64,000 nt of DNA, taken from contig NZ_KQ976354.1 of the NCBI RefSeq assembly GCF_000346485.2, forward strand, positions 11,568,039 through 11,632,038. The letters are read 5' to 3'. Positions within the stretch are counted from its first letter, which is position 1. Each line of letters starts with the position of its first letter. The position numbers were made by a program, and so were the translations under genes. This document shows, piece after piece, positions 44,772 to 53,934 of this stretch. The notes under the pieces were generated by a model. It saw only the letters and a program-made list of their open reading frames with translations, was not told the DNA's origin and ran no database searches. The DNA is from Scytonema hofmannii PCC 7110 (GTDB lineage Bacteria; Cyanobacteriota; Cyanobacteriia; Cyanobacteriales; Nostocaceae).

Positions 44772-45190
44772 TTATAGGAATCCTATATGATTTTTGTCCA
44801 GAACCCTGACTTCTTAAAGAAGTCGGGGTTCTAAATTTTCATGCAATCGATAGATAAATTTAAAAAACTATTTACTAAAGCTAACAAATTTTCAAATTTT
44901 TAGCATTTTTTAGTTTAAAATGCTAAATTCATTTGACATTTTATCTGTTCTATACTTGTAGATATATATGTGTTTAGTGAACTAAACGAGTTCTGGGTAA
45001 AGAAGTATATCCTAATGCATAACCAAGTAATAAATGTAAATTTATATCTTGTCATTTGTTAATAAAAGCTCCATGATTAAATTGAAGTATGCAATTTTTT
45101 TTATGTGAGTTGTTAGCTTTTTAACGGCAAAATACTTTTTTCTGAGATTTAGAACAACAGACTTACTAATATTGGAGTTTGATTAAACTC
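44772..45190. promoter_or_regulatory. kdp upstream region with one palindromic repeat
   Basis: A 419-base AT-rich gap between divergent histidine kinase and kdpA genes. It must hold both promoters, but no -10/-35 pair or KdpE operator could be fixed by eye. A hairpin of the GAAACCC family (AGAACCCTGACTTCTT / AAGAAGTCGGGGTTCT) lies at 44800-44833 next to the kinase start. Confidence 0.5.
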
Positions 45191-46927
45191 ATGTTACAGG
45201 GATGGATTCAAATTGTATTAACGCTACTGATTGTGGTAGCGATTACACCCTTTTTTGGACGTTATATAGCGCGTGTCTTTCAGGAGCAAAGCACATTTCT
45301 CGACCCTTTTTTAAACCCAGTTGAGCGAGTCCTTTATTCTTTGGTTGGGGTTAGAGCCAAAGAAGACATGACGGGACTGCAGTATGCACGAGCAATTGTA
45401 TACAGCAATATAGTGATGGCATTGCTGATATTCTTCATCATTATGAGTCAGGGATGGCTGCCTTTCAATCCAACGGGTGTAGGTGCGCCTACGTGGGATA
45501 CAGCATTGCATACCACCATCTCCTTTATCACCAATACCAACCAGCAGCATTACTCTGGGGAAACCTACATGAGCTATGCCAGCCAAATGTGGGGATTGGG
45601 GTATCATATGTTTACCTCAGCAGCAACGGGTTTGGCAGTTGGCATTGCTTTTATTCGTGGGTTAACGGGTAGACCGTTGGGTAACTTTTATGTAGACTTA
45701 ATTCGGGCAATTACTCGGATTTTACTGCCTATTAGCATTGTCGGCACCATCGTTCTAATTGCGGCTGGTATTCCAGAAACTCTAGCTGGTCCTGTTGTAG
45801 TTCCTACCTTAGAAAACCCTACCATCAGTCAAGCGATCGCTCGCGGTCCTGTTGCCCATTATGAAATCATCAAAGAACTAGGTGAAAATGGCGGTGGCTT
45901 TTTTGCTATCAACTCAGCACACCCATTTGAAAATCCAAATGGCTTCACCAACCTCATCCAGCTTGTGGCAATTCTTTCAATACCTGCTTCACTCATTTAC
46001 ACATACGGTATCTTTGCCAATAATCTTAAACAAGCTTGGTTAGTTTATAGCATTCCGGTGGCAATTCTCATAGCCTTTGTCATTGTTACAGCCATTGGTG
46101 AATTCAATGGTAATCCTGCTGTAAATGCGATCTTAGGCAGTTCACAACCAAATTTAGAGGGTAAGGAAGTCCGATTTGGTTGGGCGCAATCTGCTTTATA
46201 TGCAGCAATTACCACCGCAAGTATGTGTGGTGCTGTGAATAGCTTGCATGACTCATTTATGCCTAATGGTGGGTTCGTAACTCTCTCCAATATGTTCCTT
46301 CAAATTGTCTTTGGAGGACAAGGTACGGGAACAGCTTACCTTTTTGCATACCTCATTTTGGCAGTCTTCGTGACAGGTTTGATGGTAGGACGGACACCAG
46401 AATTTTTAGGGCGCAAAATAGAAAAGCGTGAAGTGGTGCTGGCAAGTTTTCTAATTCTTTTAGTTCACCCAATCGCCATTCTCATACCCTCCGGAATTAC
46501 CTTAGCATTTCCCGACCAACTTGCAGGAATTAGCAATCCGGGCTTCCATGGTTTTGCTCAGGTTATCTATGAATACGCCTCAGCTGCTGCTAATAACGGT
46601 TCTGGATTTGAAGGTTTAGGCGATTCACAACCATCACCTATCGCGATCGCAACAGGTGCAAAAACGACTGCAACTGCCCTATGGTGGAACCTAAGCACTT
46701 GCTTCAGTTTGTTAGCAGGAAGGTATATTCCCATCATCGGTTTGCTGTTCCTAGCAGATAGTATGTCTCGAAAACAGCTTGTTCCCTTTACCTCTGGTAC
46801 ATTGCGTACTGACACTGGATTATTTACAGGTGTCACAGCAGGTGTAATTTTAATCTTAGGCGCACTAACCTTCTTTCCAGTGTTAGCCTTCGGACCAATT
46901 GGGGAAGCGTTTTTTATTAAAGGATAA
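45191..46927 (+). CDS. kdpA: potassium-transporting ATPase subunit A
   Basis: From ATG 45191 the product is 578 aa, with the family N-terminus [24 protein letters not shown] four codons earlier is in frame, but ATG fits the family and a GGAG lies just upstream. About ten to twelve membrane helices are present. Selectivity-filter-like segments include [43 protein letters not shown] and [12 protein letters not shown]. KdpA is the potassium channel-like subunit that selects K+ and passes it to KdpB. It is first in kdpABGCD, normally induced by potassium limitation. It is followed by a palindromic repeat before kdpB. Confidence 0.97.
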   Translation: MLQGWIQIVLTLLIVVAITPFFGRYIARVFQEQSTFLDPFLNPVERVLYSLVGVRAKEDMTGLQYARAIVYSNIVMALLIFFIIMSQGWLPFNPTGVGAPTWDTALHTTISFITNTNQQHYSGETYMSYASQMWGLGYHMFTSAATGLAVGIAFIRGLTGRPLGNFYVDLIRAITRILLPISIVGTIVLIAAGIPETLAGPVVVPTLENPTISQAIARGPVAHYEIIKELGENGGGFFAINSAHPFENPNGFTNLIQLVAILSIPASLIYTYGIFANNLKQAWLVYSIPVAILIAFVIVTAIGEFNGNPAVNAILGSSQPNLEGKEVRFGWAQSALYAAITTASMCGAVNSLHDSFMPNGGFVTLSNMFLQIVFGGQGTGTAYLFAYLILAVFVTGLMVGRTPEFLGRKIEKREVVLASFLILLVHPIAILIPSGITLAFPDQLAGISNPGFHGFAQVIYEYASAAANNGSGFEGLGDSQPSPIAIATGAKTTATALWWNLSTCFSLLAGRYIPIIGLLFLADSMSRKQLVPFTSGTLRTDTGLFTGVTAGVILILGALTFFPVLAFGPIGEAFFIKG

Positions 46928-46930
46928 ATT

Positions 46931-47021
46931 GCCCTCATCCCCAACCCTTCTCCCAAAGGGAGAAGGGAGCGGTGAATTCTTGTCCCCTCTCCCAAAGGGA
47001 GAGGGCTAGGGTGAGGGCTAA
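46931..47021. repeat. intra-operon inverted repeat between kdpA and kdpB
   Basis: CCCTCATCCCCAACCCTTCT and the opposite arm AGGGCTAGGGTGAGGGC, with two inner CTCCCAAAGGGAG palindromes. It could form a strong RNA hairpin that sets the ratio of KdpA to KdpB, or protect message ends. Confidence 0.78.
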
Positions 47022-47111
47022 TCTTAAGGGTTTAACTAGGTTCATACATTGATTCAGCAACGCCGAATGGTATTTATTCCTTTGGCAATTTGTATTTCAT
47101 ACTTCATACAT

Positions 47112-49265
47112 ATGCAAACCTCTACCGAGCCATCATCATCATCTCGTCCGCCCCGTACTCCCCAAGGAAGCCGAGACTCGCGCAGACACACCCCTAAAGC
47201 AGATATGCGGGGACTCTATCAAAGGGCAATTAAAGAGTCATTTGTCAAGCTCAATCCTCGAATTGCTATTAAAAACCCAGTCATGTTTATCGTCTGGGTA
47301 GGTACAATTGTCACTTTTTTAGTCACTCTTGACCCGAATCTATTTGGTACCATACAAGCAGATACAAACCAACAACGCTTGTTAAATGGGTTAATTACCT
47401 TGATTTTATTTTTCACAGTTCTGTTTGCTAACTTTGCAGAAGCTGTTGCAGAAGGACGTGGAAAAGCACAAGCAGATTCTTTGCGATCGACAAGAACTGA
47501 TACTGTTGCGCGTAAAGTCTTGACAGATGGCAATGTACAGGAAGTTAATTCCACAGAACTGCGACGGGGTGATATCGTCAAGGTTATAGCAGGAGATATG
47601 GTTCCTGCTGATGGAGAAGTGATTAAGGGTCTGGGATCGGTTGACGAATCTGCAATTACTGGGGAATCCGCGCCCGTACTCAAACAACCAGGTACAGATA
47701 TTGCCAGTTCGGTGACAGGAGGTACGCGCCTGTTATCCGACGAATTGACCATTCGCATTACAGCCGATCCGGGTCAAGGCTTTATCGATCGCATGATTTC
47801 TCTGGTAGAAGGAGCAGAACGTTCAAAAACTCCCAACGAAATTGCTCTTACAGTACTCCTCGCAGTTTTAACCCAAGTCTTTTTAATAGTAGTATCAACG
47901 ATTCCGCCCTTTGCTGGTTTTATTGCCAATTTTGTGAATACCGTCTACGGTGCTGAAGCTGGAAACAGCTTGCGTGCTGGTGCTAGTATTGCCATCTTGA
48001 TCTCTCTACTAGTTGCTTTGATTCCCACCACAATTGGTGGATTGCTAAGTGCTATTGGGATCGCCGGGATGGATAGAGTCGCTCAGTTTAACGTGATAGC
48101 AACATCTGGTCGTGCGGTGGAGGCTTGCGGTGATATCAACACACTGGTACTGGATAAAACTGGTACTATCACCTTGGGTAACCGCATGGCTGACGAATTT
48201 ATACCTATCAACGGTCACTCAGTAGAAGACGTAGCAAAAGTTGCCCTTGCTGCTAGTGTGTTTGATGAGACGCCAGAAGGTAAATCTATCGTAGGGCTTG
48301 CTGAAAGACTTCGGGCTGGAAAAGATTTTGATACCAATAACGCTGAAGGTGTAGAATTTTCTGCCAAAACCCGCATGAGTGGTACCAATTTACCTAATGG
48401 CAAACAAGTTCGTAAAGGAGCAGTAGATGCCATTAAAGGGTTTGTCCGTTCTCGTAGTGGTAACGTTCCTGATGAATTAGATGCAGCCTACGAGCGAGTT
48501 TCTCGATTGGGCGGTACACCATTGGCTGTGTGTCAGGATAATGAGATCTATGGCGTCATTTACCTCAAAGATATTGTCAAACCGGGCTTGCGAGAACGAT
48601 TCGACCAACTCCGTAGGATGGGAGTCAAGACCATTATGCTTACAGGTGATAACCGAATTACAGCATCAGTTATTGCTGAAGAAGCAGGGGTAGATGATTT
48701 CATTGCTGAAGCAACTCCAGAAGACAAAATAGAAGTCATTCGCACCGAACAATCTCAAGGCAAACTCGTTGCGATGACCGGAGATGGTACCAATGACGCA
48801 CCAGCACTTGCTCAAGCAAACGTGGGTTTAGCAATGAACTCCGGTACGCAAGCTGCTAAAGAAGCGGCTAACATGGTGGACTTAGACTCTGACCCCACCA
48901 AATTGATTGACTTAGTCACAATTGGTAAACAGTTGCTGATTACTCGCGGAGCATTGACAACTTTCTCTATTGCAAACGATATTGCAAAGTATTTTGCCAT
49001 TATTCCCACCATCTTTGCAGCAGCAGGAATTGGCGCATTGAACATCATGGGTTTAAAGAGCGCTCAATCTGCTATAATCTCGGCGCTGATTTACAATGCC
49101 CTGATTATCCCAGTACTGATACCCCTTGCTTTAAAAGGTGTGAAGTTCCGTCCCTTGAAGGCAGATCAGTTGCTAAGACGCAACATCTTTATCTATGGAT
49201 TGGGTGGCATCATTGCGCCTTTCATTGCTATTAAATTGATAGATATTATCTTGCCATTGTCTTGA
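47112..49265 (+). CDS. kdpB: potassium-transporting ATPase subunit B (P-type)
   Basis: A 717-aa product from ATG 47112; in-frame starts farther up (from 47049) add an atypical leader. A Ser/Pro/Arg-rich N-terminal tail precedes the membrane region. P-type landmarks are [10 protein letters not shown] (actuator), DKTGTIT with Asp348 as the phosphorylated residue, [12 protein letters not shown] and [15 protein letters not shown] (hinge). It hydrolyses ATP and drives K+ import with KdpA and KdpC. No clear ribosome site precedes the start. The 3' end runs into a heptamer repeat array that fills the gap to kdpG. Confidence 0.97.
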   Translation: MQTSTEPSSSSRPPRTPQGSRDSRRHTPKADMRGLYQRAIKESFVKLNPRIAIKNPVMFIVWVGTIVTFLVTLDPNLFGTIQADTNQQRLLNGLITLILFFTVLFANFAEAVAEGRGKAQADSLRSTRTDTVARKVLTDGNVQEVNSTELRRGDIVKVIAGDMVPADGEVIKGLGSVDESAITGESAPVLKQPGTDIASSVTGGTRLLSDELTIRITADPGQGFIDRMISLVEGAERSKTPNEIALTVLLAVLTQVFLIVVSTIPPFAGFIANFVNTVYGAEAGNSLRAGASIAILISLLVALIPTTIGGLLSAIGIAGMDRVAQFNVIATSGRAVEACGDINTLVLDKTGTITLGNRMADEFIPINGHSVEDVAKVALAASVFDETPEGKSIVGLAERLRAGKDFDTNNAEGVEFSAKTRMSGTNLPNGKQVRKGAVDAIKGFVRSRSGNVPDELDAAYERVSRLGGTPLAVCQDNEIYGVIYLKDIVKPGLRERFDQLRRMGVKTIMLTGDNRITASVIAEEAGVDDFIAEATPEDKIEVIRTEQSQGKLVAMTGDGTNDAPALAQANVGLAMNSGTQAAKEAANMVDLDSDPTKLIDLVTIGKQLLITRGALTTFSIANDIAKYFAIIPTIFAAAGIGALNIMGLKSAQSAIISALIYNALIIPVLIPLALKGVKFRPLKADQLLRRNIFIYGLGGIIAPFIAIKLIDIILPLS

Positions 49266-49267
49266 AA

Positions 49268-49338
49268 CAGTGACCAGTGACCAGTGACCAGTGACCAGTG
49301 ACCATCAACCACTAACAACTAACAACTAACAACTAACC
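49268..49338. repeat. tandem heptamers (CAGTGAC)5 and (AACTAAC)n in the kdp operon
   Basis: Five CAGTGAC units (49268-49303) then several AACTAAC-type units (49307-49338) form almost the whole kdpB-kdpG gap and lie where the kdpG ribosome site should be. Confidence 0.85.
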
Positions 49339-49345
49339 AAATACT

Positions 49346-49597
49346 ATGAAACTCATTCAAAAAGCTCAGGCAATAGAAACTGTAACCGAAATTTGGTCTG
49401 AATGGCGGAGGCAAAAGCTGCCATTGTATCTATTCCTGGCAATGTGCTTTAACCTTGTGGTTGCACCTATGGTTTATGCTGCTACCGATCAAACGTTTTC
49501 CCGAAGTCAGGCTTGGGCTTTGGGTCTGTTGGGACTGGTAACAGTAGGACTTTCTATTTATCTATTTTTCGTCATGTTTGTACCGGAGCGTTTCTAA
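49346..49597 (+). CDS. kdpG: KdpG, cyanobacterial KdpF-like small membrane subunit
   Basis: An 83-aa protein with two hydrophobic segments (LYLFLAMCFNLVVAPMVYA about residues 27-45 and LLGLVTVGLSIYLFFVMF about 61-78). The second helix and PERF tail resemble KdpF, the small stabilising subunit of the E. coli Kdp complex, with an N-terminal extension. Position between kdpB and kdpC matches the kdpG gene described in Anabaena operons. The stop overlaps the kdpC ATG by one base (TAATG). No ribosome site is visible; the leader is repeat sequence. Probably stabilises the complex. Confidence 0.85.
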   Translation: MKLIQKAQAIETVTEIWSEWRRQKLPLYLFLAMCFNLVVAPMVYAATDQTFSRSQAWALGLLGLVTVGLSIYLFFVMFVPERF

Positions 49598-50235
49598 TGA
49601 GTTTTGTACGTGATGCAGGTAGAGCAGTTCGTTCTACCATTGTACTTTGGGTGATTACAGCTATTATCTATCCTTTTGTTGCGATCGCCATTGGACAAAT
49701 TATGTTGCCTTATCAAGCCAATGGCAGTCTGATAAAAAATGCTGAAGGTAATGTTATCGGTTCTGCTTTGATTGGTCAACCCTTTACGTCCGATCGCTAT
49801 TTCAACAGTCGCCCCAGTACTACCAGCTACAGTACGGCAGATCCAAAAAAGGATGAAGCCCAAGTTCTGAAAACTGGAGTATCTGGCGCTAGTAACTTCG
49901 CCCCAAGCAATCCAGCATTAATTGAGCGTATTGCAGGCAAAGCTGACCCCGATCCCAGCAAACGAGTTGAAGGTGATTTTAATCGTTTGAAAAATGCGGG
50001 CGTGCAACCAACTGCTGATTTAGTATACACCTCTGGTTCCAGCCTTGACCCCCATATTACTCCTGAAGCTGCTAAAGCACAAATACTAAGAGTAGCCAAA
50101 ACACGAGGACTTCCACCCAATCAATTGGAAGCCCTGATTTCTCAAAACACTGATGGTCGTTTTCTGGGCTTTTTTGGTGAACCTGGGGTAAATGTGTTGA
50201 AGCTAAATCTTGCTTTGGATGCAATTAAACGATAA
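49597..50235 (+). CDS. kdpC: potassium-transporting ATPase subunit C
   Basis: 212 aa from ATG 49597, which overlaps the kdpG stop. One N-terminal membrane helix (STIVLWVITAIIYPFVAIAI) is followed by the conserved KdpC pattern GSALIGQPFTSDRYFNSRPS, then SASNFAPSNP-like GASNFAPSNPALIERI and a YTSGSSLDPHITPEAA segment, which are diagnostic. KdpC bridges KdpA and KdpB and raises affinity for ATP/K+. A GGAG lies about 8 bases upstream. It is followed by a palindromic repeat and a kinase-gene remnant before kdpD. Confidence 0.96.
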   Translation: MSFVRDAGRAVRSTIVLWVITAIIYPFVAIAIGQIMLPYQANGSLIKNAEGNVIGSALIGQPFTSDRYFNSRPSTTSYSTADPKKDEAQVLKTGVSGASNFAPSNPALIERIAGKADPDPSKRVEGDFNRLKNAGVQPTADLVYTSGSSLDPHITPEAAKAQILRVAKTRGLPPNQLEALISQNTDGRFLGFFGEPGVNVLKLNLALDAIKR

Positions 50236-50302
50236 AGGATAAAAACTGCTTATTTCATCTTTACCCTTGATATTTTCCAATACTACTTGGATAAGCTGGA
50301 AC

Positions 50303-50337
50303 AGAAACCCGGTTTCTCCCTTGAAACCGGGTTTCTT
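50303..50337. repeat. palindromic repeat, GAAACCCGGTTTC family
   Basis: AGAAACCCGGTTTCTCCC followed by TTGAAACCGGGTTTCTT, between kdpC and kdpD. It could form a partial terminator inside the operon. Confidence 0.8.
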
Positions 50338-50394
50338 GCAGCGCGAAGAACTCTTAATCGAGCAGTATTGTCATACTTTCTTGGAGATGCCAAT

Positions 50395-50469
50395 TTGCTG
50401 TTAAATAATCGCTACCGTATTCTCAAGTCCCTCGGACAAGGTGGTTTTGGTAAAACTTTTCTTGTCATA
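50395..50469 (+). pseudogene. fragment of a serine/threonine kinase N-terminus
   Basis: Twenty-five codons read LLLNNRYRILKSLGQGGFG then KTFLV, the glycine-rich ATP loop typical of cyanobacterial Hanks-type kinases. No catalytic-loop sequence follows in any frame before kdpD, so only a fragment remains. Confidence 0.65.
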
Positions 50470-50515
50470 ACAGCTACTTTCCTCTTTGATGAGACAAAAC
50501 CTTATATTGGGATTT

Positions 50516-51685
50516 ATGAAAACTTTTTCTCCAAACGAGAACAGCTCTTACTCCTCTACCCTTTCACCCAATAGTACATATATTCGTGCTGCCCGTCGTG
50601 GCAAACACAAGATTTTTATTGGTATGGCTCCTGGTGTGGGAAAAACCTACAGGATGTTGGATGAAGCTTGGCGGCTCAAGCAAGATGGTATAGACGTTGT
50701 GATTGGATGGTTGGAAACTCACGATCGCTCAGAAACATCAGCTAAAGCCCAAGGTTTAGAAGTCATTCCACGAAAGATAGTAGAACAGGGTGGGTTGACA
50801 CTGACAGAAATGGATACTGATGCTATCCTTGCTCGTCAGCCTCAGTTAGTTTTGGTGGATGAGTTGGCACATACCAATATACCTGGTGTAGACAGAGAAA
50901 GACGCTACCAAGATGTAGAAGTTCTTTTGGCGACGGGAATTGATGTCTACTCTACCGTCAACATTCAACACTTAGAAAGTCTCAGCACTCAGGTTACTCA
51001 GATTACAGGAATTGCCGAGCAAGAGTGTATACCCGATTGCTTGTTAGAAATTGCAGATCAAGTAGTCGTGGTAGATGTCACTCCAGAAACATTAGAAGAG
51101 CGATTGTTGGATGGTAAGATTTACCCAACACAAAAGATTGAAGAATTTCAACCTAATTTATTTCAACGTCCTAACCTAGTTATTTTGAGGGAGTTAGCAT
51201 TACGACAAGTCGCTGACAACATAGAGAAAAAAGAAATTCAGGAAGCCAGCCGACTCAACTGTAATGGGAAGGCTTCCAACGGGAATGTTTGTAGCGTTCA
51301 CGAACGGATATTGGTTTGCGTTTCTACCGAACCAAATTCTTTGCGACTCGTGAGGCGAGGAGCAAGGTTAGCTGATTATATGAATGCATCTCTCTACGTT
51401 TTGTTTGTCAAAAATACCGAACATTTCTTGACAAAAGCGGAAGCATTACATATTGAAACCTGTGAGAGACTCTGTCAAGAGTTTAAGGGTAATTTCTTAC
51501 AAGTTTGTGGTCGTAATGCAGCAGAAGAAATTGCTCGGGTTGCAAAATTACACCGAATAACTCAAGTAGTTATAGGGCAAACTCGTCGCTCTCGTTGGCA
51601 AATTTTTTTTCGTGGATCTTTAATTCAACAACTTGTTTGCTGTCTTACCCATATTGACCTTCACATTATCTCTACTGAAAAATGA
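50516..51685 (+). CDS. kdpD: truncated KdpD: sensor N-terminus plus Usp domain
   Basis: A 389-aa protein. Residues about 25-235 are the KdpD sensor domain with the P-loop GMAPGVGKTYRML, then GWLETHDRSET, VLVDELAHTN and DVYSTVNIQHLESL. A universal-stress-like domain follows (ERILVCVSTEPNSLRLVRRG ... TQVVIGQTRRSRWQIFFRGS). The four membrane helices and histidine kinase domain of E. coli KdpD are absent, and the gene ends normally, as known for Anabaena-type KdpD. It probably senses ionic state or binds cyclic di-AMP in the cytoplasm and acts through another kinase. No kdpE is in the window. Confidence 0.93.
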   Translation: MKTFSPNENSSYSSTLSPNSTYIRAARRGKHKIFIGMAPGVGKTYRMLDEAWRLKQDGIDVVIGWLETHDRSETSAKAQGLEVIPRKIVEQGGLTLTEMDTDAILARQPQLVLVDELAHTNIPGVDRERRYQDVEVLLATGIDVYSTVNIQHLESLSTQVTQITGIAEQECIPDCLLEIADQVVVVDVTPETLEERLLDGKIYPTQKIEEFQPNLFQRPNLVILRELALRQVADNIEKKEIQEASRLNCNGKASNGNVCSVHERILVCVSTEPNSLRLVRRGARLADYMNASLYVLFVKNTEHFLTKAEALHIETCERLCQEFKGNFLQVCGRNAAEEIARVAKLHRITQVVIGQTRRSRWQIFFRGSLIQQLVCCLTHIDLHIISTEK

Positions 51686-51687
51686 GC

Positions 51688-51747
51688 AATGGTTAGTGGT
51701 TAGTAGTTAGTTGCCAATAACCACTAACTACTAACCACTAACCACTA
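51688..51747. repeat. inverted heptamer repeat between convergent genes
   Basis: GGTTAGTGGTTAGTAGTTAG and its complement CTAACTACTAACCACTAACC face each other over TGCCAAT, filling the 63 bases between the kdpD and amidase stops. It could serve as a two-way terminator. Confidence 0.85.
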
Positions 51748-51748
51748 A

Positions 51749-52255
51749 CTAATCCGTTATCCCTTTAACGATCGCATCAGACATTGTTTCTACATCTAGT
51801 AAATTTATATCTTTTTGCGAATCAATAAAACAGCACTCTACTAAAATGGCTGGCATATTTGTATTTTTAACAACATACAAATGACTGCCATCTTTAACAC
51901 CACGATTCACAAATCCTAGTTTGACAATTTCATTTAATACAGACTGTGCAATTTTTCTACCTGCTTCACTCATAGCAAAGACTTCAGTTCCATATGCTTT
52001 TCCGTTAAAGGCATTGAAATGGATAGAGACAAAAATATCAACTCGAGCATTATTTGCTGTTTGGCATCTTTTAGCAAGTGATTCTCTGACTGTATCAGCT
52101 TGTGATGGTTTGCATGATACCACTTCATGCCCTAAATCTTTTAACTTAGATATAACTCTAGTACCTACATCTAAAGTGAGATTATCCTCAATTTTGATTC
52201 CTTGTGCTCCTGTATCTGGAGGGCAATTATGTCCAATATCAATTGCAAATTTCAT
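51749..52255 (-). CDS. N-acetylmuramoyl-L-alanine amidase (amidase_3)
   Basis: A 168-aa single-domain enzyme. Zinc ligands fit the family: His in FAIDIGHNCPPDTG (residue 9), Glu in IKIEDNLTLD (about 24) and His in IFVSIHFNAFNG (about 78), with the catalytic Glu in AILVECCFIDSQ (about 140). It would cut the amide bond between muramic acid and the stem peptide of peptidoglycan. No signal peptide is visible, unlike cell-wall AmiC enzymes, so it may leave by another route or act as a lysin. A GAGG ribosome site precedes the ATG. Convergent with kdpD. Confidence 0.92.
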   Translation of the reverse strand: MKFAIDIGHNCPPDTGAQGIKIEDNLTLDVGTRVISKLKDLGHEVVSCKPSQADTVRESLAKRCQTANNARVDIFVSIHFNAFNGKAYGTEVFAMSEAGRKIAQSVLNEIVKLGFVNRGVKDGSHLYVVKNTNMPAILVECCFIDSQKDINLLDVETMSDAIVKGITD

Positions 52256-52510
52256 TTTCTGTACCTCAGATAATTAGGTGACTTTCTCTTTAGGATTACA
52301 ATTGTAGTTGTCAAATTAAGCGATGTTTAGCAACAGCAGGAATCAGTAGTTCTCTAAAAAATAGGTTATAATCAATCATCTACAAATGGTTTTACGAACA
52401 TTCTTGAGATTTATTACCGTCTTTTCTCTTCGGATAATGACTCATTTTTTATAGAAAAACTAGGAGAAATTTACTTAATTTTAACTGTGAATGGAAAACA
52501 AGGATTGAGA

Positions 52511-52648
52511 CAGTGACCAGTGACTAATTAATTTCCATACTTAAAAGTAGCGAATTTGAATCATGAATCAATTTCTTGTGTTCTGTAAATAAATTTAAGA
52601 GATTGTACCATATACATAATGAGTTAAAAATTACCAGTCACCGCTCGC
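52511..52648. other. probable decayed copy of the 40.5-40.7 kb intergenic
   Basis: CAGTGACCAGTGAC near 52511 is followed by AATTAATTTCCATACTTAAA, similar to GTTAATCCCCATATTTGAA after the array at 40580. This may be the continuation of the duplicated desaturase 3' end. The rest of the 52256-52793 gap shows no gene. Confidence 0.45.
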
Positions 52649-52760
52649 TGTTAAAGTAGCCAACACTCTAGCTAGCTCGATTTACCAATTTAATGTGTGG
52701 TTCTGTTCGCGATTCTTGTCAGTTGGATGTGAGTTTCGTCTGTGTCCACGGGTATAATAT
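52649..52760 (-). pseudogene. decayed copy of the desaturase gene 3' end
   Basis: Read against 40744-40862, this segment shares TCGATTTACCAATTT, GTTCTGTTCGC, ATTCTTG, CAGTTGGATGTGAG and GGTATAAT in the same order and spacing, with many scattered changes. It corresponds to the last 35 or so codons and stop of the flavoprotein gene. No longer gene is present. Confidence 0.78.
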
Positions 52761-52793
52761 GAATAAAAAATACCAGTAAACTAGCTAAATTGA

Positions 52794-53317
52794 ATGGACG
52801 ATAACACAAAAAAAGAAGAATTCAGCTATGCTTATGTAAAATTACTTGCTTCTGTAAGCGGTTTTATTGTAACTGATGCAAGTAGAGCGCTAGACAATGC
52901 AGGCATAGACATAACTATTAGAGCACCTGGTATAATAAAAGGGATATTCTCGCCCGGTATTGATGCACAAGTTAAATGCACATCCCAAGATGTAGTTAAA
53001 GATACATTTATTAAGTATCTTTACCAGTCAAAAATTATAGGAGGTTAATAGGTAAATCTGCCGTCTCTCAAATATTAATAATAGTGGTAGTGCCTAAAGA
53101 TCTATCAAATGTTATAAAAATTTTACAGAATGAAACATTTGTTAAAAGCTGCGCTTATTGGACATCTTTGAAGGGAAGACAAGATACCAGTAATGATGAA
53201 ACTATCACTATTGAAATTCCAAAAGAAAATGTATTGATATGTCAAGTTTTAAAAGACCAAATAGAAAATGAAGCCGAAAGAAAAATGAGATTGTTAGATT
53301 TAGAAGATTTAATTTAG
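52794..53317 (+). pseudogene. DUF4365-type protein, frameshifted
   Basis: The first frame gives MDDNTKKEEFSYAYVKLLAS, ALDNAGIDITIR and GIDAQVKCTSQDVVKDTFIK then stops at 53048. From about 53021 another frame continues LPVKNYRRLIGKSAVSQILI, IVVVPKDL and CAYWTSLKGRQDTSNDETIT to 53317. Joined, they give a complete DUF4365-like protein of about 174 aa, so one base is missing near 53019. DUF4365 resembles the nuclease-type folds found in mobile and defence contexts; its activity is not established. Either inactivated or a sequencing error. Confidence 0.78.
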
Positions 53318-53335
53318 CTAAATTAGGTAAAGACA

Positions 53336-53665
53336 ATGAGTAATTTAATATACTTAAATGACAAGCATATATCTCCAAATCAAATAGTTATATATTTGGA
53401 AAAATCTGGATGGAAGAAAATAAAAGAAGCAGAGGGTATATCTGCCTGGATATACAATAGAGCAAATAAAAAAGTTGGAATTTTTGTACCTTTAATGGAT
53501 GATTTTGTGGATTATAGAGAAAGAATTTTAGAAGTTTTAGATACTCTGGAAGAAATTGAAAGACGCTCAAAATATGAAATTATTCAAGATAGAACCCCGG
53601 TTTCTTCAAGAAACCGGGGTTCTGACACCTCATCGCTTCTTCACAAAAACTCTTCTTTTAGATAA
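53336..53665 (+). CDS. small hypothetical partner of DUF4365, altered C-terminus
   Basis: A 109-aa protein with QIVIYLEKSGWKKIKEAEG and VPLMDDFVDYRERILEVLDT, then LEEIERRSKYEIIQ. This pattern is common next to cyanobacterial DUF4365 genes, but function is unknown. The natural end is probably near residue 85. The last 24 residues (from about DRTPVSSRNRGSD) come from a palindromic repeat at 53591 and the 81-base repeat at 53631, so insertion has replaced the end of the gene. It starts 19 bases after the DUF4365 stop. Confidence 0.65.
   Translation: MSNLIYLNDKHISPNQIVIYLEKSGWKKIKEAEGISAWIYNRANKKVGIFVPLMDDFVDYRERILEVLDTLEEIERRSKYEIIQDRTPVSSRNRGSDTSSLLHKNSSFR
53591..53623. repeat. palindromic repeat, GAAACCCGGTTTC family
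   Basis: AGAACCCCGGTTTCTTC / AAGAAACCGGGGTTCT, perfect stem. Lies inside the 3' part of the small DUF4365-partner frame. Confidence 0.85.
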
Positions 53666-53711
53666 GAGATTGTAAAGAAATCAAACCGAGCGCAGTAGTT
53701 TTTGGCCAAGA
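53631..53711 (+). repeat. 81-base perfect direct repeat, copy 1
   Basis: Begins CATCGCTTCTTCACAAAAAC and ends GTAGTTTTTGGCCAAGA. Identical base for base to 63920-64000 at the window end, in the same orientation; the match may go on beyond the window. Contains a short palindrome CTCTT...AAGAG. Confidence 0.95.
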
Positions 53712-53934
53712 GTTTGTATCTATATTACTTAAAAACCGTAGATTTGGCCGCAAATTTCCGTAACTTCACGGAATGTTTACAAGAATTCGATTTTAAGTGT
53801 TACCAATGATTACAGCTTTTAAAGCTGGAAGGCGATCCAATATTGCTCGGATAAGATAACTCGATTGACATTTCAACCCAGTAGAGACGTTGGAGTGCAA
53901 CGTCTTTACATACCTGTTATGCGATCGCACTTGG

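Noticed and set aside
47219..47758. 179-codon minus-strand frame opposite kdpB
   Set aside because: Antisense shadow of conserved P-type ATPase sequence, with Ser/Thr-rich random composition.
49268..49338. CRISPR-like repetition
   Set aside because: Heptamers without spacers; these are short tandem repeats, not a CRISPR array, and no cas genes were seen.
50287..50574. 95-codon frame between kdpC and kdpD as a gene
   Set aside because: It begins in a palindromic repeat, contains only a kinase-loop fragment, and overlaps the kdpD start. Treated as a remnant.
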